Positions 48,707 to 58,615 of a stretch of DNA of 64,000 nt are shown here, in pieces. The position numbers and the translations under genes are program-made. The notes under the pieces were generated by a model. The model saw only the letters and a list, made by a program, of their open reading frames with translations. It searched no databases and was not told the origin of the DNA. Source of the DNA: Pseudomonadota bacterium (GTDB lineage: Bacteria; Pseudomonadota; Alphaproteobacteria; Rhizobiales; Aestuariivirgaceae); the NCBI GenBank assembly GCA_963205315.1, contig CAUJIO010000035.1:1-64000 (forward strand), given 5' to 3'. Numbering within the stretch: the first letter of the stretch is position 1; every line of letters starts with the position of its first letter.

Positions 48707-50370
48707 CGCCCAAGAAGAAGAGAGACATCAGCAACGACCTCGTGTTCCTGCCGCTCGGCGGAACCGGCGAGATCGGCATGAACTGTTATTGCTACGGTGT
48801 GGGACCCAACGACGACCGTCAGTGGCTGATGGTTGATCTCGGCGTGAAGTTTGGCGAGGAAACCGATCCGGGCATCGACGTCATTCTCCCTGACGTCGGT
48901 TTCATGGCCTCCGACAAGGGCAACCTCCACGGTATCGTCTTGACCCATGCGCATGAGGATCACCTCGGCGCCGTCGCCTGGCTCTGGCCGCAGCTCGAAT
49001 GCCCCGTCTATTGCACGCCCTTTGCTGCGCAGATCCTCGCGCTCAAGCTGAAGGAGGCTGGCCTCGACGAACAGGTGCCGGTGAAGGTCATCGAGGCAGG
49101 CTCGAAATTCACCGCCGGACCTTTTGCCTGCGAATTCGTCTCCGTCACCCATTCGATTCCCGAACCGACCGCGCTGTTGATCAAGACCAAGCAGGGCACG
49201 GTGCTGCATTCGGGCGACTGGAAGATCGACCGCTCGCCGGTTCTGGGGCAGGGCATGGATGAGAAGCGCCTGCGCGCCATCGGCGGCGAAGGCGTCGATG
49301 TTCTGGTCTGCGACTCCACCAATGTGCTGCGCGAAGGCCATTCGCCGTCGGAAGCCGATGTGTCGGATACCCTCATGCAGATCGTCACGCACGCAACAGG
49401 CCGCGTGGCGGTGACGACCTTTGCCAGCCACGTCGACCGGATTGCCGCCGCCATCCGCGCCGCGCGGGCCAATGGCCGCGAAGTGGTGATCGCCGGCCGC
49501 GCCATGCGCAACACTATCGAGGCGGCGCGTGCTTGCGGCATGCTGAAAGACTCCGGCCGGCTGCTCGATGAAGAGGAATTCGGCTATCTGCCGCCCGACA
49601 AGGTGATGCTGCTGTGCACCGGCAGCCAGGGCGAACCCCGCGCCGCCATTGCCCGCATCGCCGAGGACCAGCACCCTCATGTTTCGCTTGATCCGGGCGA
49701 CCTCGTCATCTTCTCGTCCAAGACCATTCCCGGCAACGAGAAGGAAGTGAGCCGTGTGCTGAACAATCTGGCGCGGCTCGATATCGACGTCATCACCTCG
49801 GACGAGGCGCTGGTTCACTCCTCCGGCCATCCGCGCCAGGGCGAGTTGCAGCAGCTCTATGACTGGCTGAAACCGCGAGCCCTCATCCCCATGCATGGCG
49901 AGCCGCGCCACCTGCGCGCCCATGCGCTGTTCGCCAGGTCGCACGGCATTGCCGATGTGCTGATCCCGCGGGATGGCTTCATTGCGCGGCTGGCGCCCGG
50001 CCCGCTTGCCATGATTGATGAAGCGCCCTTTGGCCGGCTGCATGTCGATGGCAAGTTGATCGTGCCCAGCGATGACGGCCCGGCGAAACAGCGCCGAAAG
50101 TTGAGCTTCGTCGGCATCGTTTTCGTCACGGTCGTCGTCAATTCCAGGCAGGACCTTGCAGCCGATATCGAACTCCTCACCGATGGACTGCCGATGGGCC
50201 TCGAGGACGATCTGCTTGAGGCCGCGGAGCATGCCTTTGGCTCGACGCCAAAACCCCGCCGCAAGGACGCGGCAGGGCTGGCCGAAACGCTGCGTACCGC
50301 CGTCCGCCGGGCGGCCGACAGCATCTGGGGCAAGAAGCCGATCGTCAAGGTTCAGGTGGTGATGCTCTGA
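48703..50370 (+). CDS. rnj: Ribonuclease J
   Basis: Metallo-beta-lactamase/beta-CASP nuclease with 5'-3' exo- and endonuclease activity in mRNA decay and rRNA maturation. 555 residues. Opening PLGGTGEIGMNCYCYG; zinc ligands in LTHAHEDHLGAVAW, SVTHSIPE and HSGDWKID; beta-CASP motifs LLCTGSQGEPRAAI, FSSKTIPGNEKEV, HSSGHPRQGELQQLYDWLKP, PMHGEPRHL. ATG 48703 overlaps the birA stop by four bases. Confidence 0.97.
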   Translation: MTPKKKRDISNDLVFLPLGGTGEIGMNCYCYGVGPNDDRQWLMVDLGVKFGEETDPGIDVILPDVGFMASDKGNLHGIVLTHAHEDHLGAVAWLWPQLECPVYCTPFAAQILALKLKEAGLDEQVPVKVIEAGSKFTAGPFACEFVSVTHSIPEPTALLIKTKQGTVLHSGDWKIDRSPVLGQGMDEKRLRAIGGEGVDVLVCDSTNVLREGHSPSEADVSDTLMQIVTHATGRVAVTTFASHVDRIAAAIRAARANGREVVIAGRAMRNTIEAARACGMLKDSGRLLDEEEFGYLPPDKVMLLCTGSQGEPRAAIARIAEDQHPHVSLDPGDLVIFSSKTIPGNEKEVSRVLNNLARLDIDVITSDEALVHSSGHPRQGELQQLYDWLKPRALIPMHGEPRHLRAHALFARSHGIADVLIPRDGFIARLAPGPLAMIDEAPFGRLHVDGKLIVPSDDGPAKQRRKLSFVGIVFVTVVVNSRQDLAADIELLTDGLPMGLEDDLLEAAEHAFGSTPKPRRKDAAGLAETLRTAVRRAADSIWGKKPIVKVQVVML

Positions 50371-50389
50371 ACCCGGGCCGGGCCGAGTT

Positions 50390-51070
50390 CTACGCCTTGA
50401 ACTTCTCCGGGAACTGGCCGGCAATGGCATTGGCCAGGGCATCGGCAATCACATACATGTGCTGGGTCATGTCCGACCAGGTCTGAAGCTCACCCACATA
50501 GTCCTTGGCAATGAACTGCTGAATCTGCGCGATGTGGTGGCCGGCGTGAGCCTGAAGCAATCCCAGCACGTCATCTTTTGGCAGGTTGGGATTGGCGCCG
50601 CTCAGGAAAGTGGCGATCTCGCCGGCATTGGACGTGATCGTCTGCACGGCCCCGTCTTCACCTGCCTTGTCCTTGGCGATGGCTGCCGTGAGATAGGCCT
50701 TGATGCCGAAATAATGGCCGGCGAGAAGCTTGAAGAGCGCATCTTCTGCATCGGCACCGTAGAACGGCCTGATCGCTGCGGCGATGGACTTGGCGTTCGC
50801 CACCACGGCAGCCTCCGCGGCTTCCGCTGCCGCCTTGTTGCCGGCGACCGAGGCCTGAGCCACGCCGCGCACCTGGAACGCATGGCCAATCCACAGATCA
50901 CGCAGAGCGGCGTCGACGGCCGCGGGCGAGGGCAGATCTGCAGCAGCGGCGAGGGTCAGCATCGCCGTGCCATGTTTCATGTCGCAGGCCTGCGCCACGG
51001 GCACGGCGAGCGCTGCGAGTCCGGCAAGGGTGGTGAGCGTGACAGCGCGGCGGGTTGTGAGGCTGGTCAT
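50390..51070 (-). CDS. Exported alpha-helical protein of unknown function
   Basis: 226 residues. Signal peptide with twin Arg near its start (MTSLTTRRAVTLTTLAGLAA), cut near AQA-C. The mature part is alanine-rich and helical, with histidines spaced along helices: LWIGHAFQVRGVAQA, LAGHYFGIKAYLTAAIA, LQAHAGHHIAQIQQFIAKDY, DMTQHMYVIAD. This could make a four-helix metal- or haem-binding bundle; that is an inference. The start has AGGAG upstream, lying in the arms of an inverted repeat (51079-51105). It is divergent from the SufR-like regulator, which may control it. Not a family I can name. Confidence 0.75.
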   Translation of the reverse strand: MTSLTTRRAVTLTTLAGLAALAVPVAQACDMKHGTAMLTLAAAADLPSPAAVDAALRDLWIGHAFQVRGVAQASVAGNKAAAEAAEAAVVANAKSIAAAIRPFYGADAEDALFKLLAGHYFGIKAYLTAAIAKDKAGEDGAVQTITSNAGEIATFLSGANPNLPKDDVLGLLQAHAGHHIAQIQQFIAKDYVGELQTWSDMTQHMYVIADALANAIAGQFPEKFKA

Positions 51071-51078
51071 GGAAGTTC

Positions 51079-51105
51079 TCCTGTTTTGAAGTTGCAAGAA
51101 CAGGA
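51079..51105. promoter_or_regulatory. Inverted repeat over the ribosome binding site of the exported helical protein
   Basis: The arms TCCTGTT (51079-51085) and AACAGGA (51099-51105) are perfect, with 13 bases between. On the minus strand the left arm contains the AGGA of the ribosome binding site. It may be the operator of the divergent regulator or an RNA hairpin. Confidence 0.5.
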
Positions 51106-51199
51106 TGCCTCTAGAAAAACACTTTGTACATATAAAAATGCCAAAAGTTATATAAATGACGAAAATGTGAATTTGAATGAAACCGAGAGAGATGGCAGG

Positions 51200-51877
51200 A
51201 TGCATAGCCAGATGACAGACACTCCCGACATTCGCGGTGACCGCCAGCAGCAATTGCTGCGTCTCCTCCTGCGCAACAAGAAAGGCCTTGGCGTGGAAGC
51301 CATTGGCCGCGAACTTGCGATCAGCCGAAATGCTGTGCGCCAGCATCTCACCGCCTTGGAACGTGACGGACTCGTTGCGAGAGGCGCAGCCCAGCGCTCT
51401 GGCGGCAGGCCGGAGCAGCTCTATGTTCTGACACTCAGGGGTGGAGAACAGTTTCCCCGGCAATATTCGTGGTTTGCCGAGCTTCTGCTGCAGGAAATGG
51501 CCGCAATGCCGGCTGGCGGCAAATTGAGCGCAAGGCTTGCGGCGCTGGGAAGCAAGGTCGCCTCCGGTCTCGCGGCGAGGCTCGGCGGGCGTAGGGGAAC
51601 GCCGGAACGCATCACCGCGCTCGCCGCTGCCATGAGCGAGCTTGGATACGATGCCACGGCGGTTGGCGACGGATTGGAAATCGAAGCCTATAATTGCGTC
51701 TATCACGCCCTTGCCGCGGCAAATCCGGATGTTTGCGCGTTCGATCTGTCCCTGCTGGCCGAATGCAGCGGTGCAGCCGTCGAGCATCAAGCCTGCATGG
51801 TGCGCGGCGGCACCAGTTGCCGCTTCCGCTTTGCGCCGGACCAATCCGGGACCGCCGCACCCACGCCTGCCGCGTAA
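51200..51877 (+). CDS. SufR-like HTH transcriptional regulator with C-terminal cysteines
   Basis: 225 residues. A winged-helix domain (15-80; VEAIGRELAISRNAVRQHLT, wing SGGRPEQLYVLT) is followed by a helical linker and a C-terminal domain with C166, C179, C189, C199 and C207 (EAYNCVYHALAAANPDVCAF, HQACMVRGGTSCRF). C-x12-C in such a context is typical of SufR-type regulators that hold an iron-sulfur cluster and sense iron or redox/NO. ATG 51200 follows a GAGAGA stretch; 51212 is an alternative. It is divergent from the exported helical protein over an AT-rich 129-base gap, likely its target. Confidence 0.8.
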   Translation: MHSQMTDTPDIRGDRQQQLLRLLLRNKKGLGVEAIGRELAISRNAVRQHLTALERDGLVARGAAQRSGGRPEQLYVLTLRGGEQFPRQYSWFAELLLQEMAAMPAGGKLSARLAALGSKVASGLAARLGGRRGTPERITALAAAMSELGYDATAVGDGLEIEAYNCVYHALAAANPDVCAFDLSLLAECSGAAVEHQACMVRGGTSCRFRFAPDQSGTAAPTPAA

Positions 51878-51972
51878 GGGCAGGGCCACGGTCAAATCGC
51901 CAACATGTCCGGCTATTCATTTGCTGCTGCCGGCCGGCAGGCGTAGAATCGCGCCAGGAATGCGAGGCAGTC

Positions 51973-52782
51973 ATGAAAGACTCCGACAAGGTTTTCGCAG
52001 GCTCAATACCCGCAATCTATGATCGGCTGATGGTGCCGATGCTGTTCGAGCCCTATGCCATCGACATGGCAAGGCGTGCGGCGGCCGTGTCTCCCTCCCG
52101 CCTTCTCGAAACCGCTGCCGGAACCGGCATCGTCACCCAGCAATTGGCGCGCTCGGTTCCGCAGGACGTTCAAATTACCGCGACCGATCTCAATCCGGCG
52201 ATGATTGCAATTGCCTCGGCGCGCGTAACCGCGCCGAACGTCACCTGGCAACCGTGCGATGCGACGCAACTGCCTTTCGCAGACCATGCCTTCGATGCCG
52301 TGGTCTGTCAGTTCGGTGCCATGTTCTTCCCCGACAAACGCGTGGCCTACCAGGAGGCGCGGCGGGTGCTGCGACCCGGCGGCACCTTCCTCTTCAGTGT
52401 GTGGGACAGTCTCGCGGAAAACCAGCTGACCGAGGTCGTGGCGCAGACCGTCGCTGCCGCCTTTCCGGACAATCCGCCGGGTTTCTTCGCGCGCATCCCG
52501 CATGGTTATTTCGATTCTGATGCCATCCGCGCCAGCCTGCAGGCGGCAGGCTTCGGCGGCATCGACATCGAGACGGTGCAGATGCGGTCGCGGGCAAGGT
52601 CCGCACTGGATGCGGCAACAGGCCTGTGCCAGGGATCGCCCTTGCGCAACGAAATCGAACAACGCGATGCGTCGAAACTGACAGCTGTAACTGAAGCTGC
52701 CGCACGGGCCATCGCCGCCCGTTTTGGAACCGCTGCCATCGACGTTCCCATGCAGGCGCTGGTCATGTCCGCCCGGGCCTGA
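51973..52782 (+). CDS. Class I SAM-dependent methyltransferase
   Basis: 269 residues. Motif I LLETAAGTGIVTQQLA, acidic loop TATDLNPAMI, motif II region LPFADHAFDAVVCQFGAMFF and post-motif RRVLRPGGTFLFSVWD place it with UbiE/Methyltransf_11 enzymes. The substrate is unknown; small-molecule methylation is likely. ATG 51973 has GAGG six bases upstream. It stands 95 bases after the SufR-like regulator and 63 before parC, without clear operon link. Confidence 0.85.
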   Translation: MKDSDKVFAGSIPAIYDRLMVPMLFEPYAIDMARRAAAVSPSRLLETAAGTGIVTQQLARSVPQDVQITATDLNPAMIAIASARVTAPNVTWQPCDATQLPFADHAFDAVVCQFGAMFFPDKRVAYQEARRVLRPGGTFLFSVWDSLAENQLTEVVAQTVAAAFPDNPPGFFARIPHGYFDSDAIRASLQAAGFGGIDIETVQMRSRARSALDAATGLCQGSPLRNEIEQRDASKLTAVTEAAARAIAARFGTAAIDVPMQALVMSARA

Positions 52783-52845
52783 TGGTGCAAAAACGCCGAT
52801 GGAGCGTGAGATGCGGCGGCCAGTTCCGCTATACTCCCGCGAATC

Positions 52846-55089
52846 ATGAGCAAGCACGTTCCCCCGCCGGAAGGCCCGAAAGATATCGAACGCATTGACC
52901 TGAAGGATGCGCTGGAAGAGCGCTACCTGGCCTATGCGCTGTCCACCATCATGCACCGCGCGCTGCCCGATGTGCGCGACGGCTTGAAGCCCGTGCATCG
53001 CCGGCTGCTGCACGTCATGCAATTGCTCAGGCTCGATCCCAATACGGCCTTCAAGAAATCCGCCAAGATCGTCGGCGACGTCATGGGCGGCTATCACCCC
53101 CATGGCGACCAGTCGATCTACGATGCCCTCGTGCGCCTCGCCCAGGATTTCGCCTCGCGCTATCCGCTGGTCGACGGGCAGGGCAATTTCGGCAACATCG
53201 ACGGCGACAGTGCCGCCGCTTACCGTTACACCGAAGCCCGCATGACCGAGGTGGCGAAGCTCATCCTCGAGGGCCTCGACGAGGACACCGTCGACTTCCG
53301 CCCCAACTACGATGGATCGGTGACCGAGCCTGTGGTGCTGCCTGGCGCCTTTCCCAATCTTCTGGCCAATGGCTCGTCCGGCATCGCGGTTGGCATGGCG
53401 ACATCGATCCCGCCGCACAATGCCGCCGAACTCTGCGATGCCGCCTTGCACCTGATCAAGACGCCCGCCGCGACGGACGAGAAGATTGGCACACTGGTGC
53501 AGGGGCCGGACTTTCCGACCGGTGGCATCATCATCGATGACCGCGCTTCCATCCTCGAAGCCTATCGCACCGGCCGTGGCGGCTTCCGCGTCCGCGCGCG
53601 ATGGTCGCAGGAAGAGCTGGCGCGCGGCACCTGGCAGATCGTCATCACCGAGATTCCCTATCTGGTGCAGAAGAGCCGTCTGATCGAGAAGATCGCCGAA
53701 TTGCTCACTGCCAAGAAACTGCCGCTGCTGGCCGACGTGCGCGACGAAAGTGCGGAGGACGTGCGCCTGGTGCTGGAGCCCAAGAGCCGCACGGTCGACC
53801 CGTTGCTGCTGATGGAGCAGATGTTCCGCAACACCGAACTGGAATCGCGCATTCCCCTCAACATGAACGTGCTCTCCCACGGCAAGGTGCCGAAGGTGAT
53901 GAGCCTGAAAGAGGTGCTGCGCGAATGGCTGGACCACCGCAAGGAGGTGCTGATCCGCCGTTCCAACTTCCGTCTCAATGAAATCGCCCGCCGCCTCGAA
54001 ATCCTCGAAGGCTATCTCATTGCCTATCTCAATCTCGACGAGGTGATCCGCATCATCCGCGAGGAGGACGAGCCGAAGCCCGCGCTGATCAAGCGCTTCA
54101 CGCTCACCGACAATCAGGCCGAAGCCATCCTCAACATGCGGCTGCGGGCCCTTCGCAAGCTCGAGGAAATGGAAATCCGCAACGAGCATGACAAGCTGAC
54201 GAAGGAACAGAAGGGCCTGAAGGGCCTGCTGAACTCCGACGACGAGCAATGGTCGCGCATCTCGGACGAGATCAAGGCGGTGAAGGAGAAATTCTCCAAG
54301 AAGACGCCGCTTGGCCGCCGCCGCACCGACTTCGCCGAGGCACCCGAGATCGACGCCGACTTCGAACAGGCGATGATCGACAAGGAACCGGTCACGGTCG
54401 TCTGTTCCGAGAAGGGCTGGATCCGCACAATGAAGGGCCACCTCGAGGACTTCTCCACACTCACCTACAAGGATGGCGACGCGGCCAAGTTCACCTTCCA
54501 TGCGCAAACCACCGACAAGATCATGCTGTTCTCGTCGTCCGGAAAGTTCTTCACGCTCGATGCGGCGAAGCTGCCCGGCGGACGCGGCCATGGCGAACCG
54601 GTGCGGCTGATGTGCGATCTCGATGCGGCGGATTCGATCATTGCACTGTTCGTCCATCAGCCGGGCGGCAAGCGCTTGGTGGCGTCAACCGAGGGCGACG
54701 GCTTCATCGTCGCCGAGGAGGAATGCCTCGCCACCACCCGCAAGGGCAAGCAGGTGCTGAACGTCAAGGCGCCGGTGGAGGCGCTGGTCTGTTCTACCGT
54801 GCCGGAGGAGGCCGATCACGTGGCGGCCATCGGCGACAATCGCAAGATGCTGATCTTCAAGCGGACCGAAGTGCCGGAAATGGCAAGAGGCAAGGGCGTG
54901 CGCCTGCAGAAGTTCAAGGACGGCGGCCTCGCCGACGCCAAGCTCTTCAAGCTGAAAGATGGCCTGAGCTGGATCGACTCATCGGGCCGCAACTGGAACG
55001 TCACCGACCTGAAAGAGTGGATCGGTGAGCGCGCCCAAGCGGGAAGGTTGCCACCGAAGGGATTCCCGAAGAACAACAGGTTTGGGTGA
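52846..55089 (+). CDS. parC: DNA topoisomerase IV subunit A (ParC)
   Basis: Breaks and rejoins DNA to unlink daughter chromosomes. 747 residues, shorter than GyrA. N-terminus [20 protein letters not shown] and [35 protein letters not shown]; the catalytic tyrosine lies in [15 protein letters not shown]. The C-terminal beta-pinwheel is degenerate ([20 protein letters not shown]) and lacks the GyrA box, favouring ParC over GyrA. No parE in the window. It is convergent with the glycoside hydrolase, 27 bases apart. Confidence 0.95.
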   Translation: MSKHVPPPEGPKDIERIDLKDALEERYLAYALSTIMHRALPDVRDGLKPVHRRLLHVMQLLRLDPNTAFKKSAKIVGDVMGGYHPHGDQSIYDALVRLAQDFASRYPLVDGQGNFGNIDGDSAAAYRYTEARMTEVAKLILEGLDEDTVDFRPNYDGSVTEPVVLPGAFPNLLANGSSGIAVGMATSIPPHNAAELCDAALHLIKTPAATDEKIGTLVQGPDFPTGGIIIDDRASILEAYRTGRGGFRVRARWSQEELARGTWQIVITEIPYLVQKSRLIEKIAELLTAKKLPLLADVRDESAEDVRLVLEPKSRTVDPLLLMEQMFRNTELESRIPLNMNVLSHGKVPKVMSLKEVLREWLDHRKEVLIRRSNFRLNEIARRLEILEGYLIAYLNLDEVIRIIREEDEPKPALIKRFTLTDNQAEAILNMRLRALRKLEEMEIRNEHDKLTKEQKGLKGLLNSDDEQWSRISDEIKAVKEKFSKKTPLGRRRTDFAEAPEIDADFEQAMIDKEPVTVVCSEKGWIRTMKGHLEDFSTLTYKDGDAAKFTFHAQTTDKIMLFSSSGKFFTLDAAKLPGGRGHGEPVRLMCDLDAADSIIALFVHQPGGKRLVASTEGDGFIVAEEECLATTRKGKQVLNVKAPVEALVCSTVPEEADHVAAIGDNRKMLIFKRTEVPEMARGKGVRLQKFKDGGLADAKLFKLKDGLSWIDSSGRNWNVTDLKEWIGERAQAGRLPPKGFPKNNRFG

Positions 55090-55116
55090 CACTTCGTCCC
55101 GGCCGATGTTGACCGG

Positions 55117-56598
55117 TCAGCCCACTGGTTTCAGCTGGACGACCGTGATGCTCCACGGCGGAAGCGTAACTGCGAATGGTGTCGTCACAGTTCCCATGCT
55201 GCGATGTATCGCGCCGCTCCACACGCCATTTTTGGAATTATCGTATTGCGATTTGCCATACACAAAGCGCTCGGCGCTGTAGCTCGCAGCTACACCATTG
55301 TTAAGTACCATCTGTGACTGATAGCTCGCCGACTTGCTGGTATTGACCAGCAGGAAGGCGTAGCCACCTCCTTGCGTGGCCCCATAGGCACGCACGGCCG
55401 GCACGCTGCTGGATACATTAATGGTATGCTCGCCTGCAGTGACGTACTTCGCGAGCAGTTCGAAAGCCCGGCCCTTCGGAAATACCGTGCCTTCCGGAGC
55501 ACCATAGGTGGGACACGCATAGGGACCTGTGTCTCCGGCAGCGAAAAGGCCATATGAACCGAAGTCCTGCCAACCATAGGCCGCTACGCCTGGAGCGGGA
55601 TCCGCCGTGCAGTTGTCGACCCCGACATGTGCCGCTGCAAGCGGCACGTCGGCCTTGATCAATTCGGCTACAATCATGGCATTGAACAGAGCATCAACGA
55701 TGCTGACCAACTCGTGCCCGTTATAGCTGCCGCCGCTGTCTCGATCGAATTCGCTCAGGAAAATTTCCGCATCGGCGTGCCCGGAATTTGCCAGCAATGT
55801 TCGCGCCGCGGCGATATTGTTGACGAACTGGTCGATATTGCTTGTCAGATCAGCCGTATCGGAAGACATGTTGTTGTAGTTCGGATAATAGTGCAAATCG
55901 ACGAAGTCGTATTTGGCATTGGTGAGGACCACGGGATCCCACGATGCGGAATCGCCATTGCCGAGAGCCATGTCGATGCCGACTTTGATCGTCGGATCTT
56001 GGGCCTTCATCATGGGATAGAACTTCTCGGCGACCGCCTTAGCATAGGCCGCTGGGTCGTACGGGTCCGGCGATGTCCAGCCTTCCTTTACCGGCAGGGG
56101 AAAATAGCGTTCATTCCCGACTGTCCAATATTTGATGCCGTACTTCTTCACCTTGTTGGCATAGTAGACCCAGTCGGCGGCTTCCTTCGGATTGCCGCGG
56201 CGTGTGCAATCCTGATTGGCCCCATAATTGACGGTGACCGCGATCTTTGCGTGAGAGGGCTTGCCGATCGTGTTCATCCATGTGTCGAAAGCCGTCTCGG
56301 GTGGTGCATAAAAATATGAGCAAGAACTAAACGTGTTTGTTTTCCAGTGAAACAGGTCGGATTGCCCGCCGCCGGGATAGCGCAGCAGGCCAATTCCGGC
56401 CTTGGCAAGCTTGGGCAGGTATTCCGAAAGCCCCGAGTGCCTCACCAATGTCGTCATCCCGACGCCGAGTTGCGTTTTCCGCATCGGCGCTTCGGCCTGA
56501 TCGGCGTTGATGGTGATGGTAACGGGGTCGGCGCTACAGAAAGAGGCGGAAGAAAATATACTGAAGAACAACAGCGAGAGACAGACGCGCAATTTCAT
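55117..56598 (-). CDS. Secreted glycoside hydrolase (arabinofuranosidase-like, clan GH-A)
   Basis: 493 residues. Signal peptide MKLRVCLSLLFFSIFSSASF, cut near CSA. A TIM-barrel follows, with RYPGGGQSDLFHWKTNTF, acid/base candidate E163 (YWTVGNERYFP) and nucleophile candidate E283 (AEIFLSEFDRDSGG), plus a C-terminal beta domain (YAFLLVNTSKSASYQS). The pattern resembles GH51/GH39-type alpha-L-arabinofuranosidases, but the exact family is unsure. Base use is less GC-rich than around it, suggesting recent gain. The ribosome binding site is weak. It may degrade plant or algal polysaccharide. Confidence 0.75.
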   Translation of the reverse strand: MKLRVCLSLLFFSIFSSASFCSADPVTITINADQAEAPMRKTQLGVGMTTLVRHSGLSEYLPKLAKAGIGLLRYPGGGQSDLFHWKTNTFSSCSYFYAPPETAFDTWMNTIGKPSHAKIAVTVNYGANQDCTRRGNPKEAADWVYYANKVKKYGIKYWTVGNERYFPLPVKEGWTSPDPYDPAAYAKAVAEKFYPMMKAQDPTIKVGIDMALGNGDSASWDPVVLTNAKYDFVDLHYYPNYNNMSSDTADLTSNIDQFVNNIAAARTLLANSGHADAEIFLSEFDRDSGGSYNGHELVSIVDALFNAMIVAELIKADVPLAAAHVGVDNCTADPAPGVAAYGWQDFGSYGLFAAGDTGPYACPTYGAPEGTVFPKGRAFELLAKYVTAGEHTINVSSSVPAVRAYGATQGGGYAFLLVNTSKSASYQSQMVLNNGVAASYSAERFVYGKSQYDNSKNGVWSGAIHRSMGTVTTPFAVTLPPWSITVVQLKPVG

Positions 56599-56789
56599 GA
56601 GCTGCACTCTTGGACAAGCGGCGTGGGTTGAATTGAGAAGGGGAGAGTTGTGTCGAGTTCCAACACATTCATATCCGACCTGGAGCTTGTCAACTCGCTT
56701 TCCGAAAGCAAGGGCATGGGCGCGCCGCGTAAATTGGAACACATACGGGCTGGTGAACACATTGTACTCATCACTTGAAAAGCATCGCA

Positions 56790-57725
56790 CTACCGAACGC
56801 TTTTCGGTTCGTGTACTTGTGAATGGAGTGGTTCTCGGCCCCTTCGCTTCCACCGCATCTTCACCAGCTGCCCCATGCCCGACATCGTCACGTAGGCGTC
56901 CATCATGTCCGCGCCGCCGAAGCAGATGTTGGTGGTGAGCGGGTCGGGGAGGGGGATGAAATCGACCGGCTTGCCATCGGGTGACACCACGGCGATGCCG
57001 CCGTTCATCAGCGATGCGATGCACAGGTTGCCGTTCTCTTCGAGCGCCATCGAATCCCAGCAGGTGAACCCTGGCGGTCCCGCCAGATGCCGGCCCGGCA
57101 GCAGGCCCTCGCGCGCCACGACTCCGGGCGCCATGATCTTCCACGCCCAGATGTGGCCGGTGTCGGTTTCCGCCACATAGACCTCGCGGCCGTCAGGCGA
57201 CAATCCGACGCCATTGGCGGTGACCAGCGGATAGACCACCTCGCGGATGAGTGAGCCATCGGCCTTGGCGTAATAGAGCCCGCCGCATTCCACATGCCGG
57301 GCGCGGCGCTTGCCATGGTCGCTGAAATAGAAGCCGCCGTGCGCATCGAAGACGATGTCGTTGGGACCGCTCAACGGAAAACCGTTGCAATTGTCATAGA
57401 GCCGCTCGACCTTGCCGGTGTCGATGTTCACCCGCTCGATGCGGCCACCGCTGTAGTCGTCCGGCGTGCCGGTGGGCCACAGCAACCCGTCGCGCCGCTC
57501 CCATGTGAAGCCGCCGCTATTGCAGATGTAGAGATGCCCGTCCGGACCCAGCGCCGCGCCGTTGGGACTGCCGCCGGGCGTGGCGATGACCTGCTTAACG
57601 CCTTGCGGCGAGATGCGCGACACCGTGCCGGCCGCCAGTTCGACAATGACGAGCGAGCCGTCCGGCATCCACACCGGCCCCTCGGGGAAGGCGAGGCCTT
57701 CGGTGATGACCGTGAAATCCGACAT
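56790..57725 (-). CDS. SMP-30/gluconolactonase-family protein
   Basis: 311 residues, six-bladed beta-propeller lactonase family, metal-dependent hydrolysis of sugar lactones. Metal ligands: E15 (LAFPEGPVW), the Asn in FPLSGPNDIVFD and the Asp in VGLSPDGREVYVAETDTG. ATG 57725 (MSDFTVITEGLAFPEGP) has GAGGGTGG upstream. The last dozen residues (PLHSQVHEPKSVR) look unlike the family and may be run-on to a late stop. It is 191 bases before the start of the secreted hydrolase on the same strand, so a sugar-use pair is possible. Confidence 0.87.
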   Translation of the reverse strand: MSDFTVITEGLAFPEGPVWMPDGSLVIVELAAGTVSRISPQGVKQVIATPGGSPNGAALGPDGHLYICNSGGFTWERRDGLLWPTGTPDDYSGGRIERVNIDTGKVERLYDNCNGFPLSGPNDIVFDAHGGFYFSDHGKRRARHVECGGLYYAKADGSLIREVVYPLVTANGVGLSPDGREVYVAETDTGHIWAWKIMAPGVVAREGLLPGRHLAGPPGFTCWDSMALEENGNLCIASLMNGGIAVVSPDGKPVDFIPLPDPLTTNICFGGADMMDAYVTMSGMGQLVKMRWKRRGREPLHSQVHEPKSVR

Positions 57726-57963
57726 GTTCCACCCTCGCATTGGCTGCGAAGATCATCGCCGGATTCCACTGGGGCGTAAACAGTCTGATGCTGGGGTGGG
57801 GGATGCGGCGGATGCTGCCGATGGCCGACACCAGAGGCGAAGCTCCTGATGCGTGGTGTGCAGCATGACACCGGAGCCCTGCGAAAGCCGTGCAGGGCTT
57901 GCACGGCGTGATCTCCCGCTATCGCATGGCGGAACCCCTCAGATTGCAGATTGACAATAACTG

Positions 57964-58001
57964 ACTGAACGGTTAGTTACTTGATATGACTGACCGTTCA
58001 G
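57964..58001 (+). promoter_or_regulatory. Paired TetR-type operators around the start codon of the TetR gene
   Basis: Two inverted copies of one site: CTGAACGGTTAG (57965-57976) and CTGACCGTTCAG (57990-58001); the second, reversed, differs at one base from the first. Each is itself near-palindromic around ACGGT/ACCGT and resembles CecR-type TetR sites. The second covers codons 2-5, so autorepression is expected. Confidence 0.7.
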
Positions 58002-58615
58002 AAATTAACTTGCGGAGCCGGCGCCCCGCCGCCCGTCCCGCGGAAATTCTTGCCGCCGCCCTCGATCTGTTCGCAGAGAAGGGCTACGCCGCCACGCGCA
58101 TGGAGGACGTAGCTTCACGCGCAGGCTTAAGCAAGGCTGCGATCTATCTGTATTTCAAAGATAAAATGTCACTCTTGACGGCGCTTGTTCAGGACATGGC
58201 CGGAGGCAATCTGGCCGTTGCGGCCGGCATGGCGCAACAGTTCGAGGGACCGATGTCCCCGCTCCTCCGCCAGGTTCTGATGTTCATGGCTGGACAGCTG
58301 CGCACGACCCGCTTTCCTGAACTTTTGAAGGTGATCATCTCCGAAAGCCGCGCCCATCCGGATATCGGCAAGCTCTACCTCGAAAACGTCATCGGCCGTG
58401 GCCTTCCGATCTTCGAGGACATTCTCCGCCGCGGCATAAAGGCCGGCGAGTTTCGCGACGTAGATCCGGCTTTGGCGGCGAAGGCCATGGTGGCGCCGAT
58501 GCTGCTTGCCGCCTTCTGGAAAACCGCCTTTGAGCCGCTGGGAGCCGAACCGCTCGATATCGAGGCCTATGCCGCCCAGCATGTCGATATCTTCCTCAAG
58601 GGGGTCGCGGCATGA
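57986..58615 (+). CDS. TetR/AcrR-family repressor of the downstream efflux operon
   Basis: 209 residues. HTH in residues about 20-65: AEILAAALDLFAEKGYAATR, MEDVASRAGLSKAAIYLYFK; the ligand-binding region is helical (LRTTRFPELLKVIISESRAH, FRDVDPALAAKAMVAPMLLA). Four-base overlap (ATGA) with the HlyD gene. Organisation TetR-HlyD-ATPase-permease matches cecR-ybhGFSR of E. coli. Two operator-like sites flank its start codon. Confidence 0.92.
   Translation: MTDRSEINLRSRRPAARPAEILAAALDLFAEKGYAATRMEDVASRAGLSKAAIYLYFKDKMSLLTALVQDMAGGNLAVAAGMAQQFEGPMSPLLRQVLMFMAGQLRTTRFPELLKVIISESRAHPDIGKLYLENVIGRGLPIFEDILRRGIKAGEFRDVDPALAAKAMVAPMLLAAFWKTAFEPLGAEPLDIEAYAAQHVDIFLKGVAA

Noticed and set aside
52003-54657. 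884-codon minus-strand frame opposite parC
   Set aside because: Antisense artefact over parC and the methyltransferase gene.
56786-56812. Hairpin near the 3' end of the SMP-30 gene as a terminator
   Set aside because: The arms lie within the last codons and have no T tract; pairing (ACCGAA/TTCGGT) is only six bases.
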